Below are positions 12,060 to 23,544 of a DNA stretch of 64,000 bases, one piece after another. The first letter of the stretch is position 1, and each line of letters starts with the position of its first letter. The notes beneath the pieces were generated by a model. It saw only the letters and a program-made list of their open reading frames with translations. It was not told the DNA's origin and searched no databases. The position numbers and the translations under genes are program-made. The DNA lies in contig CM055830.1 of the NCBI GenBank assembly GCA_029582265.1, positions 25,823,619 through 25,887,618 on the forward strand. Direction: 5' to 3'. This stretch comes from Zoroaster sp. YZ-2022. Taxonomy: Eukaryota > Echinodermata > Asteroidea > Forcipulatida > Zoroasteridae.

Positions 12060-12133
12060 CGCTTTTTATCGCCCAATTTCGCGCGACAAAGGCAGTCGCT
12101 TTTTATCGCCCAATTTCGCGCGACAAAGGCCAT
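12060..12133. repeat. Two-copy 37-bp tandem repeat
   Basis: A unit containing TATCGCCCAATTTCGCGCGA is present twice in tandem. It lies exactly where homology to the right arm resumes and where R carries its 13-copy GCGATGGCC minisatellite. Confidence 0.85.
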
Positions 12134-12232
12134 CGCTTTCTAACACGGCCTATTCAACCACAAAACGGATTTTGCCTGTCACAGTTTGACATTTATGGTT
12201 TTTTGTAAACAAATTATGTCATGTACACTCTA

Positions 12233-12363
12233 CACTGCAAAAAATGCGGTGTTAAAATCTACACCAGTGGTGTTCATATTGAGCATGTCGCCCAATATAA
12301 ACACCGTAAAAGAATAAAGGTAAACATCACTGGTGTTATTTTAACACCCCGATTTTTGCAGTG
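12233..12363. mobile_element. 131-bp MITE with CACTGCAAAAA termini and TA duplication
   Basis: It starts CACTGCAAAAAATGCGGTGT and ends with the inverse, ATTTTTGCAGTG. It is flanked by TA on both sides (12231-12232, 12364-12365), as for Tc1/mariner-type elements. The terminal inverted repeats continue through GGTGTTAAAAT and ACACCAGTGGTGTT. The R copy near 57130-57206 has lost part of the interior and one end. Confidence 0.65.
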
Positions 12364-12439
12364 TATGGGCACTTTATTGTTTTCCCCAAAATGGTTTTTG
12401 CGTTATCTTATTTTCATCTGTACTTTCATGTCTTTTAAT

Positions 12440-12528
12440 TGTATATATATATGCAGGGCCCCTATGGAAATAAGTTGACTGTTTGGGCATACCCTGGGTA
12501 AATAAATGTAACAAAGAAAGAAAGAAAT
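12440..12528 (+). mobile_element. LINE 3' tail remnant
   Basis: GCAGGGCCCCTATGGAAATA is followed by GGGCATACCCTGGGTAAATA and a short GAAA-repeat tail. This matches the common form of CR1/Jockey-type 3' ends, which carry a GGGCCCC motif and an AAATAAATG-like tail. The R arm has the equivalent at about 57030-57120. No coding part is attached. Confidence 0.4.
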
Positions 12529-12921
12529 TGATCCAACAAATTATAAAGTGAATGTGTCATTGCTAAATGTGTTTATATGTATATCTTGATCCTTATAGAG
12601 CTTGTGAGTTGTTTACACGTCGAGTCACCTTTAAAGTAGTTTGTACTTCTCCACATAACATTACCGACAATGATCAATTAACTGTATTATTTTCAGATGA
12701 ATAAAATTTGAGATGCAATGTTAGTGCCTTATTCAAAATAAATCAAAATATCAGATTTTATAGTTTCTTGTCACAGACCAGCGTACGTTTTGTGCCCAGC
12801 GCAGTTTAACCTTTGGGGCTCTTTTTTTAAACATTGTGATGTCATCGTCTATAAAGTACCGATGCATTTACAGACATTGTACGAAAAGTGTAACCTGGCT
12901 TTAAAGTGAAATGTAAATTAA

Positions 12922-13345
12922 TATACATAACAGCAAAAGAAACGTCACCCCTAAAAAATATTTATTATTTTCATTTTATAATTAATATAATTTGTTTAAT
13001 GAAGAATATTATGAGTATGGAGTGTAACACCAACACAATGTGGCAAATTTGGTTGACCTGGCAGCCAACCATCCCACAACATTGTATATTTATTATGTTT
13101 AATAATATAATTACTTAACAGCAAAAGAAACGTCACCCCCTAAATTTTGTTAAGTAATTATATTATTAAACATAATAAATATACAATGTTGTGGGATGGT
13201 TGGCTGCCAGGTCAACCAAATTTGCCACATTGTGTTCGTGTTACACTCCATACTCATAATATTCTTCATTAAACAAATTATATTAATTATAAAATGAAAA
13301 TAATAAATATTTTTAGGGGTGACGTTTCTTTTGCTGTTATGTATA
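12922..13345. mobile_element. Foldback element, head-to-head dimer form
   Basis: Two near-identical inverted copies of a roughly 210-bp AT-rich unit face each other. The outer ends read TATACATAACAGCAAAAG, followed by AAACGTCACCCC. A third copy of the terminus sits at the centre (about 13119-13145). The homologous site in R (56374-56601) has a single 228-bp unit with the same termini, so the L copy arose by inverted duplication of the unit or the R copy by collapse. The short ORFs on each strand are mirror images of the same DNA and are not genes. Confidence 0.8.
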
Positions 13346-13688
13346 GATAAAAATACAAAAACTGTTATTTGGACTGAAAACATTGTTGTATGGTTCATAT
13401 ACGCAACAGTACCATTACTTTATTTGCAGACCTCCTTGTGCTCTATGTGTTTTAAAACTGTATCACCTTATACTTAGGTGACCTTTGACATCAGAACAAG
13501 AAATAAGACATGCATGCTGTATGCAGTTATTCAGTGTCAACTAACCTTTGTCAAGATTTACTCAATATATTTACATATCAAAAAACAAAAGCTGTAAATA
13601 TTATAATTGTATATGTTAAGGTGAATATCATTATGTAGGTCAACTCAAACTTGTTCACAGTTCCTAAACTCTCTGCCATCTCCATTAA

Positions 13689-13882
13689 AGGGAAGGTACA
13701 TTGGTCATGCTCTTTGAGAAGAGTTTAAAATAGCATTCAAGAAAACTCTCAGAGCAAACAGCCGTCGATTAATTTACTTTTTGAAAATGTGCACATTTGT
13801 TTGTGTTTCCTACTTCAGACAATCATTTGTCAGGATGATTGGTATCTTGACCAACTTCATACATGTAAGTTTTCGGTTAATC
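13689..13882. mobile_element. TTAA-flanked MITE (piggyBac-like), truncated L copy
   Basis: The left end TTAA then AGGGAAGGTACATTGG matches the intact R copy at 55821-56030. The other end is missing and is replaced by a patch copied from 14667-14759. Confidence 0.6.
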
Positions 13883-13975
13883 AGCAGAAATGATAAAAGA
13901 ATACGGATATTATTATTTTCTTAATATTAGATATCAATAGCTATTTGCCAGAGGATTACATGTTTACATTCAACA
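13883..13975 (+). repeat. 93-bp patch copied from 14667-14759
   Basis: The block from AGCAGAAATGATAAAAG to CATTCAACA is almost identical to 14667-14759, in the same orientation. In R this position instead holds the normal end of the TTAA-flanked MITE. The rightmost bases (AACA) are shared by both flanks, so the junction has microhomology. Confidence 0.75.
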
Positions 13976-14827
13976 GAGCTTTCAAAGGAAAAACCAGTTT
14001 GTTCGCGTGGTCTTTGCCACAGGATGAACACCGAAGTACTCATGGGTCCGTTATCGTCCATAGACCCACATAGGTCTGTGGTAAATAAAATCACACAAAT
14101 TGTTACCTTAGTTTTATGACTTTGGCCCCTATGCATACACAGCGTGAATCGTGTAATAATTAGTAGACTTTAACATGGAAATAAAAAACAACACTTCACT
14201 CAAGAATTTTACTTTGCAGAATGAATTTTAATCAAATCGCACCCTTAACCAGCTTTATCTTAATACTCGAGTTATAAACTATACTGAGACGCAATAGAAA
14301 CTTACCACTTTTTCGAACTTAAATTATCAGTAATCACAATGCACAAATGTAATATGTGCACTCACGGTGAAGTGGATACAGATGGGATCGAGTACAGTGG
14401 ACAAAACGTGGACATTTCCTCAATAAAATGCCAACATTTCTAATCCAAATTGTTGTGTTGTCTTATTTTGAACCATTACAATTTTATGCTATTCCAAACA
14501 AATGGTAAGTTTCTATTGCATCTCAGTATATTTTTATTCGAAAGGGGTTGGTTTTGTTTGCATATACAATTTTAGCATATTATTCGAATAAACATTATGT
14601 CACTTAAATACATAATTGTATAATTGGTATAAAATTATGATCAAACTCGTGTTGGAAAATTAAAATAGCAGAAATGATAAAAGAATAAGGATATTATTAT
14701 TTTCTTAATATTATATATCAATAGCTATTTGCCACAGGATTACATGTTTACATTCAACAAATCATCATTTTAGTTAATTAGGTTTTGTAGATTATTTGAT
14801 ATATATATATTCACTGTCGTCGACGTT

Positions 14828-15310
14828 TACTCTCTTTGAATCAAGATATACATACAATGTACAACATTGATAATGTTGGCCAAACTGCTTCTATGAGTAT
14901 GCTTACTCTCTTTGAATCAAGATATACATACAAGGTACATCATTTGTAATGTTGGTAAAACTGTTTCTATGAGTACGCTTACTGTCTTTGAATCAAGATA
15001 TACATACAAGGTACATCATTGGTAATGTTGGCAAAACTGCTTCTGTGAGTATGCTTACTCTTTGAATCAAGATATACATACAAGGTACATCATTGGTAAT
15101 GTTGGCAAAACTGCTTCTATGAGTATGTCTACTCTCTTTGAATCAAGATATACATACAAGGTACAACATTGGAAATGTTGGCAAAACTGCTTCTGTGAGT
15201 ATGCTTACTCTTTTTGAATCAAGATATACATACAAGGTACAACATTGGCTAAACTGCTTCTATGAGTATGCTTACTCTTTTTCAATCAAGATATACATAC
15301 ATTTAAATAA
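14828..15310 (+). repeat. 76-bp satellite array, about 6 copies (L)
   Basis: The unit begins CTCTTTGAATCAAGATATAC, continues with CAAGGTACATCATTGGTAAT and then TTGGCAAAACTGCTTCTATG. Starts are spaced 76 bp (for example 14831 and 14907). The array abuts GTCGTCGACGTTT on the left. Larger arrays of the same unit occur at 43172-44590 and, inverted, at 53268-54962. Apparent ORFs through the array are a by-product of the repeat. Confidence 0.9.
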
Positions 15311-15577
15311 TCAATCTGTGAACATTTCAGCTCAATGTGGAGTACACTGAGTCATGAGAAAAGTTTTTAAAATGTGCATATGTTTCGTGTTTTTTCCTAA
15401 ATAAAAGCAATCCAGACAGAAGCTATGTTTTGGCTAACAATTTTGTCATTTTGTAATCGGGTAATTTCAAAAGTTGTACATTCCCTTTAACGAAACCAAA
15501 AATTACAAAAAAATAAGGATTCACACTCAACATACATCTTTAATACTCCCATGTCTAAAATGGCATTCCACAGAGGG

Positions 15578-16509
15578 TGTAGCTGCACCCGACTACCAAT
15601 ACTCAATTAAACGATTTGGCGGACACGTTCTTACAGATGCCTTGACTTTGAGTCTTTATTCTTGTTTCAAGATGTACATATCTTTGACCATAAATCTTGA
15701 CTTCATAAAATCTCTACATGGACATCGTAAGATCTATCAAACAGGAAAATACCAACAATAGTAATGAGTATAGATCTCAACAATATGGGAAAACAACTGA
15801 TAATGTCACAATGAAAAGTTCCAAAACTTCATTCCAAACACATACATTTACGTGGGCAGTGTGATATGCAGTATGTATAAATGACACTAAAATTCGTTCT
15901 AAAAACCCTTATTTTCTCACAATAATCATATGAATGCAAGACCAAAATTATAACCATTACTAAAAAGAGACAGTCATTACCTCGTGGGCCTGTAGAGGGT
16001 GAGCTTAAATCTAGGGATGATCACAGAAATTATGGATTAAGAATCATCAACAACAGCACTGGAATTGTCACATTGTCATGGAAAAGTAGGCCATTTTGAA
16101 GAAGCAATGCATTATGGGAAAATTATAAGTTACACAAATTTCCTCAGAAATACCATAGAAATTTACAGAAACTTAATTGCAATCCGGCAAAAATGTTACC
16201 TTCAAAAAAGGATCAATATCTAGGACATATAAGAATATTTTAGCTAATTCTAAAACTTTGATCATGTGACCATAACAAACATGGCGGCCTCCACATGTAA
16301 ACAAAGGATGGCTCTAGCATGCATTGTTCATGCATCAGGAAATACACTGTTTATAGGCAACCGTATCCTTTCTAAACTACGCCACATTGAAGGTATGATA
16401 TCTGGAATATTTAGTTATCATCCTAAAGCCTCTTAGAAAATGCAGGTAAGTTAAGTTGGGGGAAAATGACTCAAAATAAACCAAGAGGATTTCTAGAGCG
16501 TCCGCTACA
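15578..16509 (-). repeat. BEL/Pao 3' LTR
   Basis: 932 bp, the downstream LTR in the minus-strand sense. It shares TGTAGCTGCACCCGACTACC at its left edge and GAGCGTCCGCTACA at its right edge with the partner LTR. Confidence 0.93.
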
Positions 16510-16518
16510 CTCCCACCA
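16510..16518 (-). promoter_or_regulatory. BEL/Pao polypurine tract
   Basis: The minus strand reads TGGTGGGAG immediately before the LTR start TGTAGCGG, the expected place and composition for plus-strand priming. Confidence 0.6.
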
Positions 16519-16713
16519 AATTACGAATGATCAGGTAAATAATAAATCATGAGTAATTTCAAGCAACTACACTCTACTTAAATTCAACAAGCATAAACCG
16601 TTTTAACTTTAGAAACAGTCTAACAACTTAACGATCCAATACTGAGCAGTAAACACTCTGACAGTCTTCTGGGATGGTCACTTGGAGTGCTCAGGCACGG
16701 GAAGGCGAGTCCT

Positions 16714-16932
16714 CTACTCAGATTCCAACAAGAGGACAAGCTTCTGAATAGGCCGATCCAGGACCGACATCTTGTTGACTCTTTTACCCTGCTTGTCTAG
16801 GTTTTTGGAGCCAATCTGGACTTTGCATCTTCTAACCAGATGGTCTTCACCTTCAGTGGTTTCAGTCACAATAGCCATTGGCCACTCCATGCGTGGTGTA
16901 TCTTCATCTTTCACCAACACCACGTCTCCCAC
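16714..16932 (-). pseudogene. pol: BEL/Pao integrase C-terminal domain
   Basis: GDVVLVKDEDTPRMEWPMAI is the conserved start of the small barrel domain that ends BEL/Pao pol proteins. It is one base out of frame with the integrase ORF. The frame closes about 200 bp before the 3' LTR, which leaves a short untranslated stretch and the polypurine tract. Confidence 0.8.
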
Positions 16933-17866
16933 CTTGATGTTTCTTCGTGTAGTGCTCCATTTTGCTCTTGAAGACAGAGAAGAGATATTCCTTCCTCCAT
17001 CTTCCCCAAAACTGTTCGGCCAGATATTGAACCCGTCTCCAGCGTTTTCTTACATACAGATCTTCCTTGACGAACTTTCCAGGAGGCGGTAAGGCCACTG
17101 CTGTCTTCATAGTGAGAATATGGTTTGGTGTGAGTGGCTCAGGACTCAAAGGGTCATGAAGATTGGTTGTCGTCAGTGGACGACTGTTCACAATGGCCAT
17201 GGCCTCATAGAGGAAGGTGCGCAAGGTTGCAGCGTCAAGTCTACCTGGGGTCTGCTGAATGATGGATGACAAAACACTTCTGACTGTTTTGATTTGGCGC
17301 TCCCACACGCCTCCGACATGACTTGCGTGTGGCGCATTCATTACAAACTGACATTGACGCTTTGCCAGGAAGACTTGAGCTCTCTCCACATCCAATTCCT
17401 TCAATGCTTCTCGTAATTCATTTTTTGCTCCAACAAAATTGGAACCCTGGTCAGAGCGCAACAGTTGTACGGGACCTCTCATGGCAATGAAGCACCGAAG
17501 AGCATTGATGAAGCTATCCGTAGTCATATCATCCAGCATCTCAATGTGTACTGCACGTGAGCACATGCACGTGATCAGCAGCCCGTACTTCTTAAGCTCC
17601 TCCTGCCTTCCCTGACAATAAACGGCCCGAAGCAGTCGATGCCACAAAACGTGAAGGGTGGGAAGGTTCCACTTATCCTTGGGCAGGTCAGCCATCTTCT
17701 GCTCTTCAACTGGACGGCGCAGACGTCGACATGTAGCACACCTGTGGATATGCGAGGCTACTTCTTTGACTCCTCCAATTATCCAGTACCCATTAGCTCT
17801 GACTTCATTAAAGGTCATTCCTCGACCTTGGTGTTGCACTTTGCTGTGGAAGTGCGAAATGAGCAA
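16904..17866 (-). pseudogene. pol: BEL/Pao integrase
   Basis: A 320-codon frame. The zinc-binding H-H-C-C module is visible (HFHSKVQHQG, then HIHRCATCRRLRR, residues 5-55). The second catalytic Asp is in LRSDQGSNFVG, and the Glu side is in HVGGVWERQIKTVRSVL. The first Asp region (IDCFGPF, near 17620-17640) reads in another frame: two compensating small indels leave about 28 codons out of frame there. The end of the ORF is also shifted near 16930, where the C-terminal domain continues in a different frame. Confidence 0.87.
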
Positions 17867-18405
17867 CCTAGTTAGATTGCTACCCTTCGGTAGAATGGCT
17901 GGGTACTTTATGATGTCTGCAACCTCTGCATTTCTCAGGCGTCCCCAACTCTAAGAACACCCTCACGGTCCAGGAATGGATTCAAGTTGAAGATTTTGGC
18001 AGTTGCCATCACTCTACCTGAACTTGTCAATGACTGGATTTCCTCTAGAAGGCTTGTTTTGAACTAACTTCACAATTTGTGTTTCTGCCTCCTGTCTTTC
18101 TTGTGGTGTAGAGAGGGTAAGAGTAGCCTTCTCTTTCTGATCCAATCGTCTTATGCGTGCGACAGCTCCCAAAGCTTTGACCAGTCAGAGAATCGCGACA
18201 GACGATCCTCCCATTCGAGTAATCTTGGTACAACAGTAGTCTGGAGCGATGTCACATCTTTATTTCAGGATCGCCAACATTAAGTTGGCGGACTGGTTCT
18301 CTGCTATTGCCAAATCTTTGTTCCATAGGAACTCTGGACCTCTGAACCAGTTTGAGGCAAGCAACTCTTTGGCAAAGACTCCTCGTGAGGCATGGTCAGC
18401 TGGGT
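17867..18405 (-). pseudogene. pol: BEL/Pao RNase H to integrase linker, frame-disrupted
   Basis: Coding-like pieces occur in different frames on the minus strand, for example NPADHASRG and LRNAEVADIIKYPAILP. The latter is the usual approach to the integrase zinc-binding region. At least two shifts are needed to link RNase H to integrase. Confidence 0.6.
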
Positions 18406-18999
18406 TCACCTCTGTTGACACATAGTGCCACTGACTGGGCTCAGAGAACTGGCAGATTTTTGGATTCTGTTGGCGACGAATATATGAAAACGTCTAGCCT
18501 TATTGCTTATGTAGCCAAGCACGACCTGGGGAGTCTGTCCAGAAGAATTCCTGGTCGATGGTGACTTCCAGTTCCTCTTTATCATGTGACCCATCAGCAC
18601 TGACACTACAGCAGCCGTCAACTCTAGTCGAGGAATAGTAACTATCTTGACCGGAGCAACTCTAGCCTTTCCGGCTACTAGTGTGCAATGAACCTCATCT
18701 TCTGCAATAAATCGCAGATACGAACACTGTCCATACCCATGTGTACTGGCGTCAGAGAAATGATGAAGTTCCACGCTGACGACCTTTCCAAAACCATTTG
18801 GCACGTAGCACCGAGGTATGTGAATCTCTTTCAGGTTACTGAGGTCATCATTCCACTTCTCCCACCTTGGGCGTAGTTTGTCAGGAAGTGGATCATCCCA
18901 GTCCACTCCATTTTGGCACCTTTCCTGGAGGATTCCTGCCAATAAGAACAAAGGGGCAAGGAACCCAAGAGGGTCATATATAGAGGCAACTGAAGACAA
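18406..18999 (-). pseudogene. pol: BEL/Pao RNase H region
   Basis: It continues the reverse transcriptase frame directly after the TGA. SSVASIYDPLGFLAP is the conserved BEL/Pao connection motif. HHFSDASTHGYG carries the first RNase H Asp, and IPRLELTAAVV its Glu. The C-terminal 20 residues are out of frame after FVANRIQK, near 18460. Confidence 0.85.
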
Positions 19000-19002
19000 G
19001 AT

Positions 19003-19761
19003 TCACCTACGTGTCAATGAGTGATCCTTGGATTGGATGTGGAAGTTAAACATGTCTGTCTCTACACACCATTGGATGCCAAGAGCCCTCTCTGTTGGAA
19101 GAGCATCACTTCCAAGATCCACATCCTTCACTCCAGCGGCACGGTCAGCTGTCGGAATGGTCTCCATGACTTCTCTGCTGTTTGAGATGAATTTGTGGAG
19201 GCGCAGCCCTCCTCTGGCACATACCTCTTGCGCCTCTTTCACCAACCTTTTCGCTTCATCTTCGGTTTCGGTGCTTTTCAAACCATCATCGACGTAGAAG
19301 TTCCTCTTGATAAACGATGCTGCTAGTGGGAATTCATTCTCATGCTGATTTGCCAGGTGTTTCAAGCCGTAGTTGGCACACCCTGGGGATGAAGCTGCAC
19401 CAAATAGGTGGACCTTCATGCGGTATTCCTGAGGCTTATTACTTGCGTTGCCATTCTCCCACCATAGGAACCGTAAGTAGTCACGGTCTTCTTCATTTAC
19501 GAGAAACTGGTGGAACATCCTCTCTATGTCACACATGACGGCTATGGGATGTTCTCTGAACCGACACAGCACTCCAAACAACTTGTTTATCAAGTCCGGT
19601 CCGGTAAGTAGATGACCATTCAGCGAAGTCCCAGCATGGCGTGCAGAACAATCGAAAACCACTCTGATTTTTCCTGTTTTTGAGGGTGATACACCCATGG
19701 TGTGGAATGTACCTAACCCTTCCTTCCTCTCCTTGGCTCTCAACCTTCTCTGCATGACCAC
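19003..19761 (-). pseudogene. pol: BEL/Pao reverse transcriptase
   Basis: 252 codons holding the polymerase core. IRVVFDCSARHAGTSLN and AVMCDIERMFHQF (first catalytic Asp) precede FYVDDG (the YVDD box with the two catalytic Asp residues). The frame ends at a TGA (19003-19005) that lies in the same frame as the RNase H part downstream, so this is a simple nonsense change and not a shift. Confidence 0.87.
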
Positions 19762-21628
19762 TCTCTATGATATCTTCCATAAACTTCTTGTAGTCAGAAT
19801 GGTACTTTGGGTTGGTGTCGAACTTCCTGTTGAGGTGGTTAAGACGAACTGCGGCTGTTCTCTTGTTGTTCGGCAACGTGGGTTTGCCATCCTTGAAGGG
19901 AAGTGACATGCTGAAGTGACCACCGCTCGTCTGATGAATGCTGGTCTCTAGGTGGTTGATAAACTTAATATCCTCTTGGGATATGGTCTTCTCGGCATGA
20001 TGTTTCTCTGAGAAATCAGCTTCTAGTATGCTGATTACGTTCCACGGCGATATGCATGGGGCCTCCTTTACCGAGACACGGTGGCAGAAACTGGTAGTGC
20101 GACTGTTGGTACTTTGCTCATCATATCCAACGATGGTCCAACCAAGGTCGGTCTTGACAGCATATGGTTCTTCATCTGATCCAACTATGGTTTGTCGTGG
20201 TGCCAAGGCTTGTGAGCAATTGTATCCGATCAGCATTCCCACCCCACAGTTCTGTAGAGGTGCAATCTCATGGATTATGCTGTAGAGGTGGGACCATCTT
20301 CTAGCAGTGTCTGCAGTGGGGATGGGACTTGTCCACCGGGATGAAATCCTTGTGTACGATCGTGGAATTTGTATTCTGTTAGACGAAGACATCCCTCTGA
20401 CTAGTATGTTTGTGACTGCGCTACAATCTATCATGGAAGATGCAGAAGTCATAGTGGAGAGCTTCAATCGCACTGGCTCACAGTGGGCTGAAATAGACCT
20501 GGCGGTGTTGTCCAATATAAACGTGCTGTCGCTTTGTGTGTCTAACAGAGCATAAGTGAGAACTTCCTTCGAAGGTGTTTCTGCTGACGACACCCATACT
20601 GGGACTATCATTGAGGTCCCCCTGGCATTTTCCAGATGGACACCACAAGACACCGCCGTTACTATTTCCTCTCTCTTTGGTGACTTCACTTCCCTTTGGT
20701 TGGAGGACTTACTCTCTGTTGTATCATAATGGAGCATCGTAGGGTGCCTTCCTTTACATTTGTCACAGGTATGTCTTCGTCGACAGTCCTTTGAGAGATG
20801 TCCCTTCTTGAGGCAACCAAAGCACAGTCTGTTTTCCTGGACAAACTTCTTTCTATCATCTAGTGACTTGCTTGCGAAGCCGGGGCATCTACTTATGTGG
20901 TGATCCGTTGACTTGCAATACAGACAAGGTTTTGGCTGGAATGCTGGTTTGGAGGGCAACTGGCTTTCGTTGGACTTCTCAACTTCGCTTGATGCAGTTG
21001 TGAGCGTCGTACCTCTGCTGCGATTGGCTTTTCTTCTTTCGCCTGTTTTAGTCTCTTCTGTCCCCGAGGTCTCTGTTCCTTTTAGTGCATACAACGATGA
21101 AATAGGATTACATGCAACACGGGCTTCTTTCCGCACAAACTTCACAAACTCTTCAAAACCAGGATAGTTGCCTGTGTCGTCCAGCCTATATGAGACTTGC
21201 CGATTCCAGCGAGCTACCGCCCAATCTGGTAACTTCGACAGTAGACGTCGGTTTTCCTCGCAGTCATCCAGTATTTTTAGCGCAGGAACATGAGGTATGG
21301 CATCATTACACGCCTTCAGGAAATCTGCAAACTGTTGTAGGCCGGTCGCATCTTTGGGGCTTATCTTCTGCCAGCCTGATAACTTATCTCTGAAGGCCTT
21401 TTGTATTTTGAAGGGATGGCCGTAGCGCTCCTCAAGCAGCTGCCATGCTCCCTCGTATGACTCAATTGATGTATTATAAAAGAAGCCTTGTACTGCTTTC
21501 AGTGCTTCACCGCCCAAGTATCTCTTGAGATAATACACTCTCCGCTGTTGAGATGGCCTTCGACTCGATGAGCGTCTTAAAGCTGGCTTTCCACTCCACA
21601 TAGCGGATGGCCTCACCCGTAAACACAC
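19529..21628 (-). pseudogene. gag-pol: BEL/Pao gag C-terminus, protease and start of reverse transcriptase
   Basis: This 699-codon frame starts inside gag (about residue 28 onward: RRVYYLKRYLGGEALKAVQG). It carries three cysteine clusters near residues 235-300: CLYCKSTDHHISRC, CFGCLKKGHLSKDC and CDKCKGRH. The A17-type aspartic protease active site ALLDTQSDSTFI follows near residue 362. The N-terminal reverse transcriptase region appears near residue 600 (LPNNKRTAAVRLNHLNRKFD). After YIPHHG (about 19690) the frame shifts and the last 50 or so residues are out of frame. No methionine start is needed, since this is the continuation of the polyprotein. Confidence 0.85.
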
Positions 21629-22667
21629 TTGGTTCTGGTGGAGGCAATTTGTGTAGTGACATGCAGTCTTGGAGACTGCGGACCAGGACTGCTATTTGAC
21701 CATCCTCGGATACTTGGGCTGACTTTGGTAGTGTCTTCTGTGCTCCGTCAAGAGAGTGACCTATATCACTACCGTCATTAAAGCCCCTGCACTCCCGGTC
21801 ATACACTTCGAATTGTGCACGGGCCTTGTCCACCTCTTTCTCTATTTCTAGTCGCTCTATTTCTCTCCTTTTCTTCTCCTGTTGTCGTTGCAATTCATCG
21901 AGCTCTGCTTGCTTTTTCTCTTTGACCTCCAGAATCTTTATTTCAGCCTCTTGAGCTGCTAATTCGGCAGCAGCCTTTACTCGCCTCACCGATAGACTGT
22001 CTGAAAGGTGGGACGATGCTCGGCTGGATGGTGCCGAAGAGAAGATTGATGCATTGTTGTCTGCGTGTAGCACTTTTCTCAATTGACTTGAAACATCTGC
22101 ATCTGTATCTTCCTTGTCTGCAACCACCCTCAATAGTTGTTTGGCTATTGCTGCACAAGTGTCAACCCGTCGCCGCATTTCTTGTTCAGGTGGGCTAAGT
22201 TCCCGGCAGGCTTCGTATACTTCAATCAGTTCATCTCGGGCACTGTGCAATGACGAAGATATTTGGTTCAAAGTATGCTCTGTACAGAAGCCCTTCAGCA
22301 CTTTCCTTACATTCTTGCAGCAATCCTTCCAAGATTCGTATTTGTGATCAAAGTCTTTCTTCAATCTCCTTTCCCTTTTAGCCTTCTCTGAGGCTTGCAA
22401 TTCTGTCATCTTGGCTGTTAGTTGCCGCGTCCTGCTGCTCTTTCGGGTTTCAGATTCGCTCTCGGCTGCTTTACTCAGTTGAAGGATTTTTTCTTGATTC
22501 TGAAAAATAGCTTCTAAAATCCTTTCTCTTTCTGTAGGATCATCTACTGTCTCGAGGTTTGTCGTCGTATTTTCTATTTCTTCTTCAAGCTGATTCACCT
22601 GTTCATTTATTTTCCTTACTAGCCATCGCATTAATTTAGGAACAATATCAATGCAAAATAATTTCAC
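21507..22667 (-). pseudogene. gag: BEL/Pao gag, N-terminal part
   Basis: 386 codons. Residues 15-110 and roughly 225-285 are rich in E, K, Q and R with heptad-like spacing, which suggests coiled coil. Near the C-terminus PEPSVFTGEAIRYVEWKASF is the conserved start of the BEL gag-like domain, which forms the capsid-like shell. The frame is lost just after this motif by a one-base change near 21545, and the rest of gag continues in the overlapping frame below. ATG codons are present near the start, and the leader upstream is non-coding. Confidence 0.85.
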
Positions 22668-23544
22668 ACCACTTTCTTAAAATTACCTTCATCAACAATT
22701 ACAAATATTTGTGTTGAATGACACACGAGTGCACCTTTAAATTTATTGTAATAACCTCAAATGAAGGTGCACTGTGCTGTAAATTACACAAAAATTGAAC
22801 CGTAAATGTACAGTATGCAATGGGCAAAGAATCAGCAAAATATGTATGGTAAATAATTAATCAAAGAAAATACACATGTACCATATTCAATGAGCAAAAT
22901 TAATCATCAAGCAATACACATCAAGCAATGAGTTAAAATCAATTAATCAACGATACTGCATAGTGAACAGAAATTGATGTTTTCACCATGTAGTAAAGTG
23001 TAAAATTGATCTTAATTATCACACAACAACCTTGCAAATGTATCCAGGGATGGTTTTTACACTCTGGTTTTCTGAACAGTCTGACAGAACACTCTACACG
23101 TTGTTGCTCTCAATAAAGTACAGTACATGGAACAACGTTTGTTATTTGACCGTCAACGACCGACTGTTTGTTGTCTAGTTCTGTGTGCACCGTTCGCGTT
23201 ATTTTACCGTCAATATGACCGACTGTTCGTTGTCAAGTTCCGTGTGTAGTTTTGCACCATTTGTGGTCCTCCTGAAGTTTTATTCTCCCGATGTTGATCA
23301 GCTCTCTCGTCTCCTGGTCTTTCTCTGTCACTGTGCTGATCCGTGCTTCAGATGTTCCACACGATGCTGTTGTGCCTGAATCTTTGGTGCTACATGAACC
23401 TGGATTGCTGCATGGCTACGGTGCTGCTCGAAGTTTGCCTAGCCTCGTTTTCTTCATCATGGGCCAGGGATGACGACAACTTTGGTTTAGTTTCCACGCT
23501 TAACTCAAGGTAACTCTGCATTCAGAGGGCAGTGGAGATCTTAC
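22668..23544 (-). other. BEL/Pao untranslated leader
   Basis: 877 bp lie between the 5' LTR and the gag ORF. No coding frame is convincing. Directly after the LTR the minus strand reads GTAAGATCTCCACTGCC, which is not a standard TGG-type primer site. A donor-like GTAAGAT is present. Confidence 0.5.

Larger units (their letters stand above)
6854..12120. other. 5.3 kb left-arm-specific segment
   Basis: Homology with R stops at the TAATTATAAT near 6853 and resumes near 12120. In R the whole block is replaced by about 75 bp of unrelated DNA and a 13-copy minisatellite. The segment contains candidate spliced exons on both strands (7072-8325 plus, 9797-11301 minus), a foldback element (10249-10472), long G or C runs (8326-8339, 9593-9609, 9744-9753) and a hexanucleotide repeat. 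Between 8330 and 9796 I see only AT-rich non-coding DNA. Confidence 0.7.
664..15577 (+). repeat. Left arm (L) of a large inverted duplication
   Basis: This stretch reappears reverse-complemented at 52820-63028. Matching blocks are L 664-5187 with R 63028-58545, L 5926-6853 with R 58545-57625, L 12120-13882 with R 57290-55850, L 13976-14828 with R 55810-54963, the satellite (L 14828-15310, R 54962-53268), and L 15310-15577 with R 53268-53000. The homology continues past the BEL insertion at L 24475-24640 (R 52998-52820). The arms differ by point changes and several indels: L keeps 738 bp (5188-5925), has a 5.3 kb segment (6854-12120), and carries a copied patch at 13883-13975. The rest of 664-4237 holds only short ORFs shared between arms, with no recognisable gene. 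Confidence 0.9.

Noticed and set aside
14828..15310. CRISPR-like appearance of the direct repeats
   Set aside because: Repeats are contiguous 76-bp tandem units with no spacers, in a eukaryotic context.
17639..22347. Plus-strand ORFs within the BEL/Pao element
   Set aside because: They are antisense shadows of gag-pol frames.
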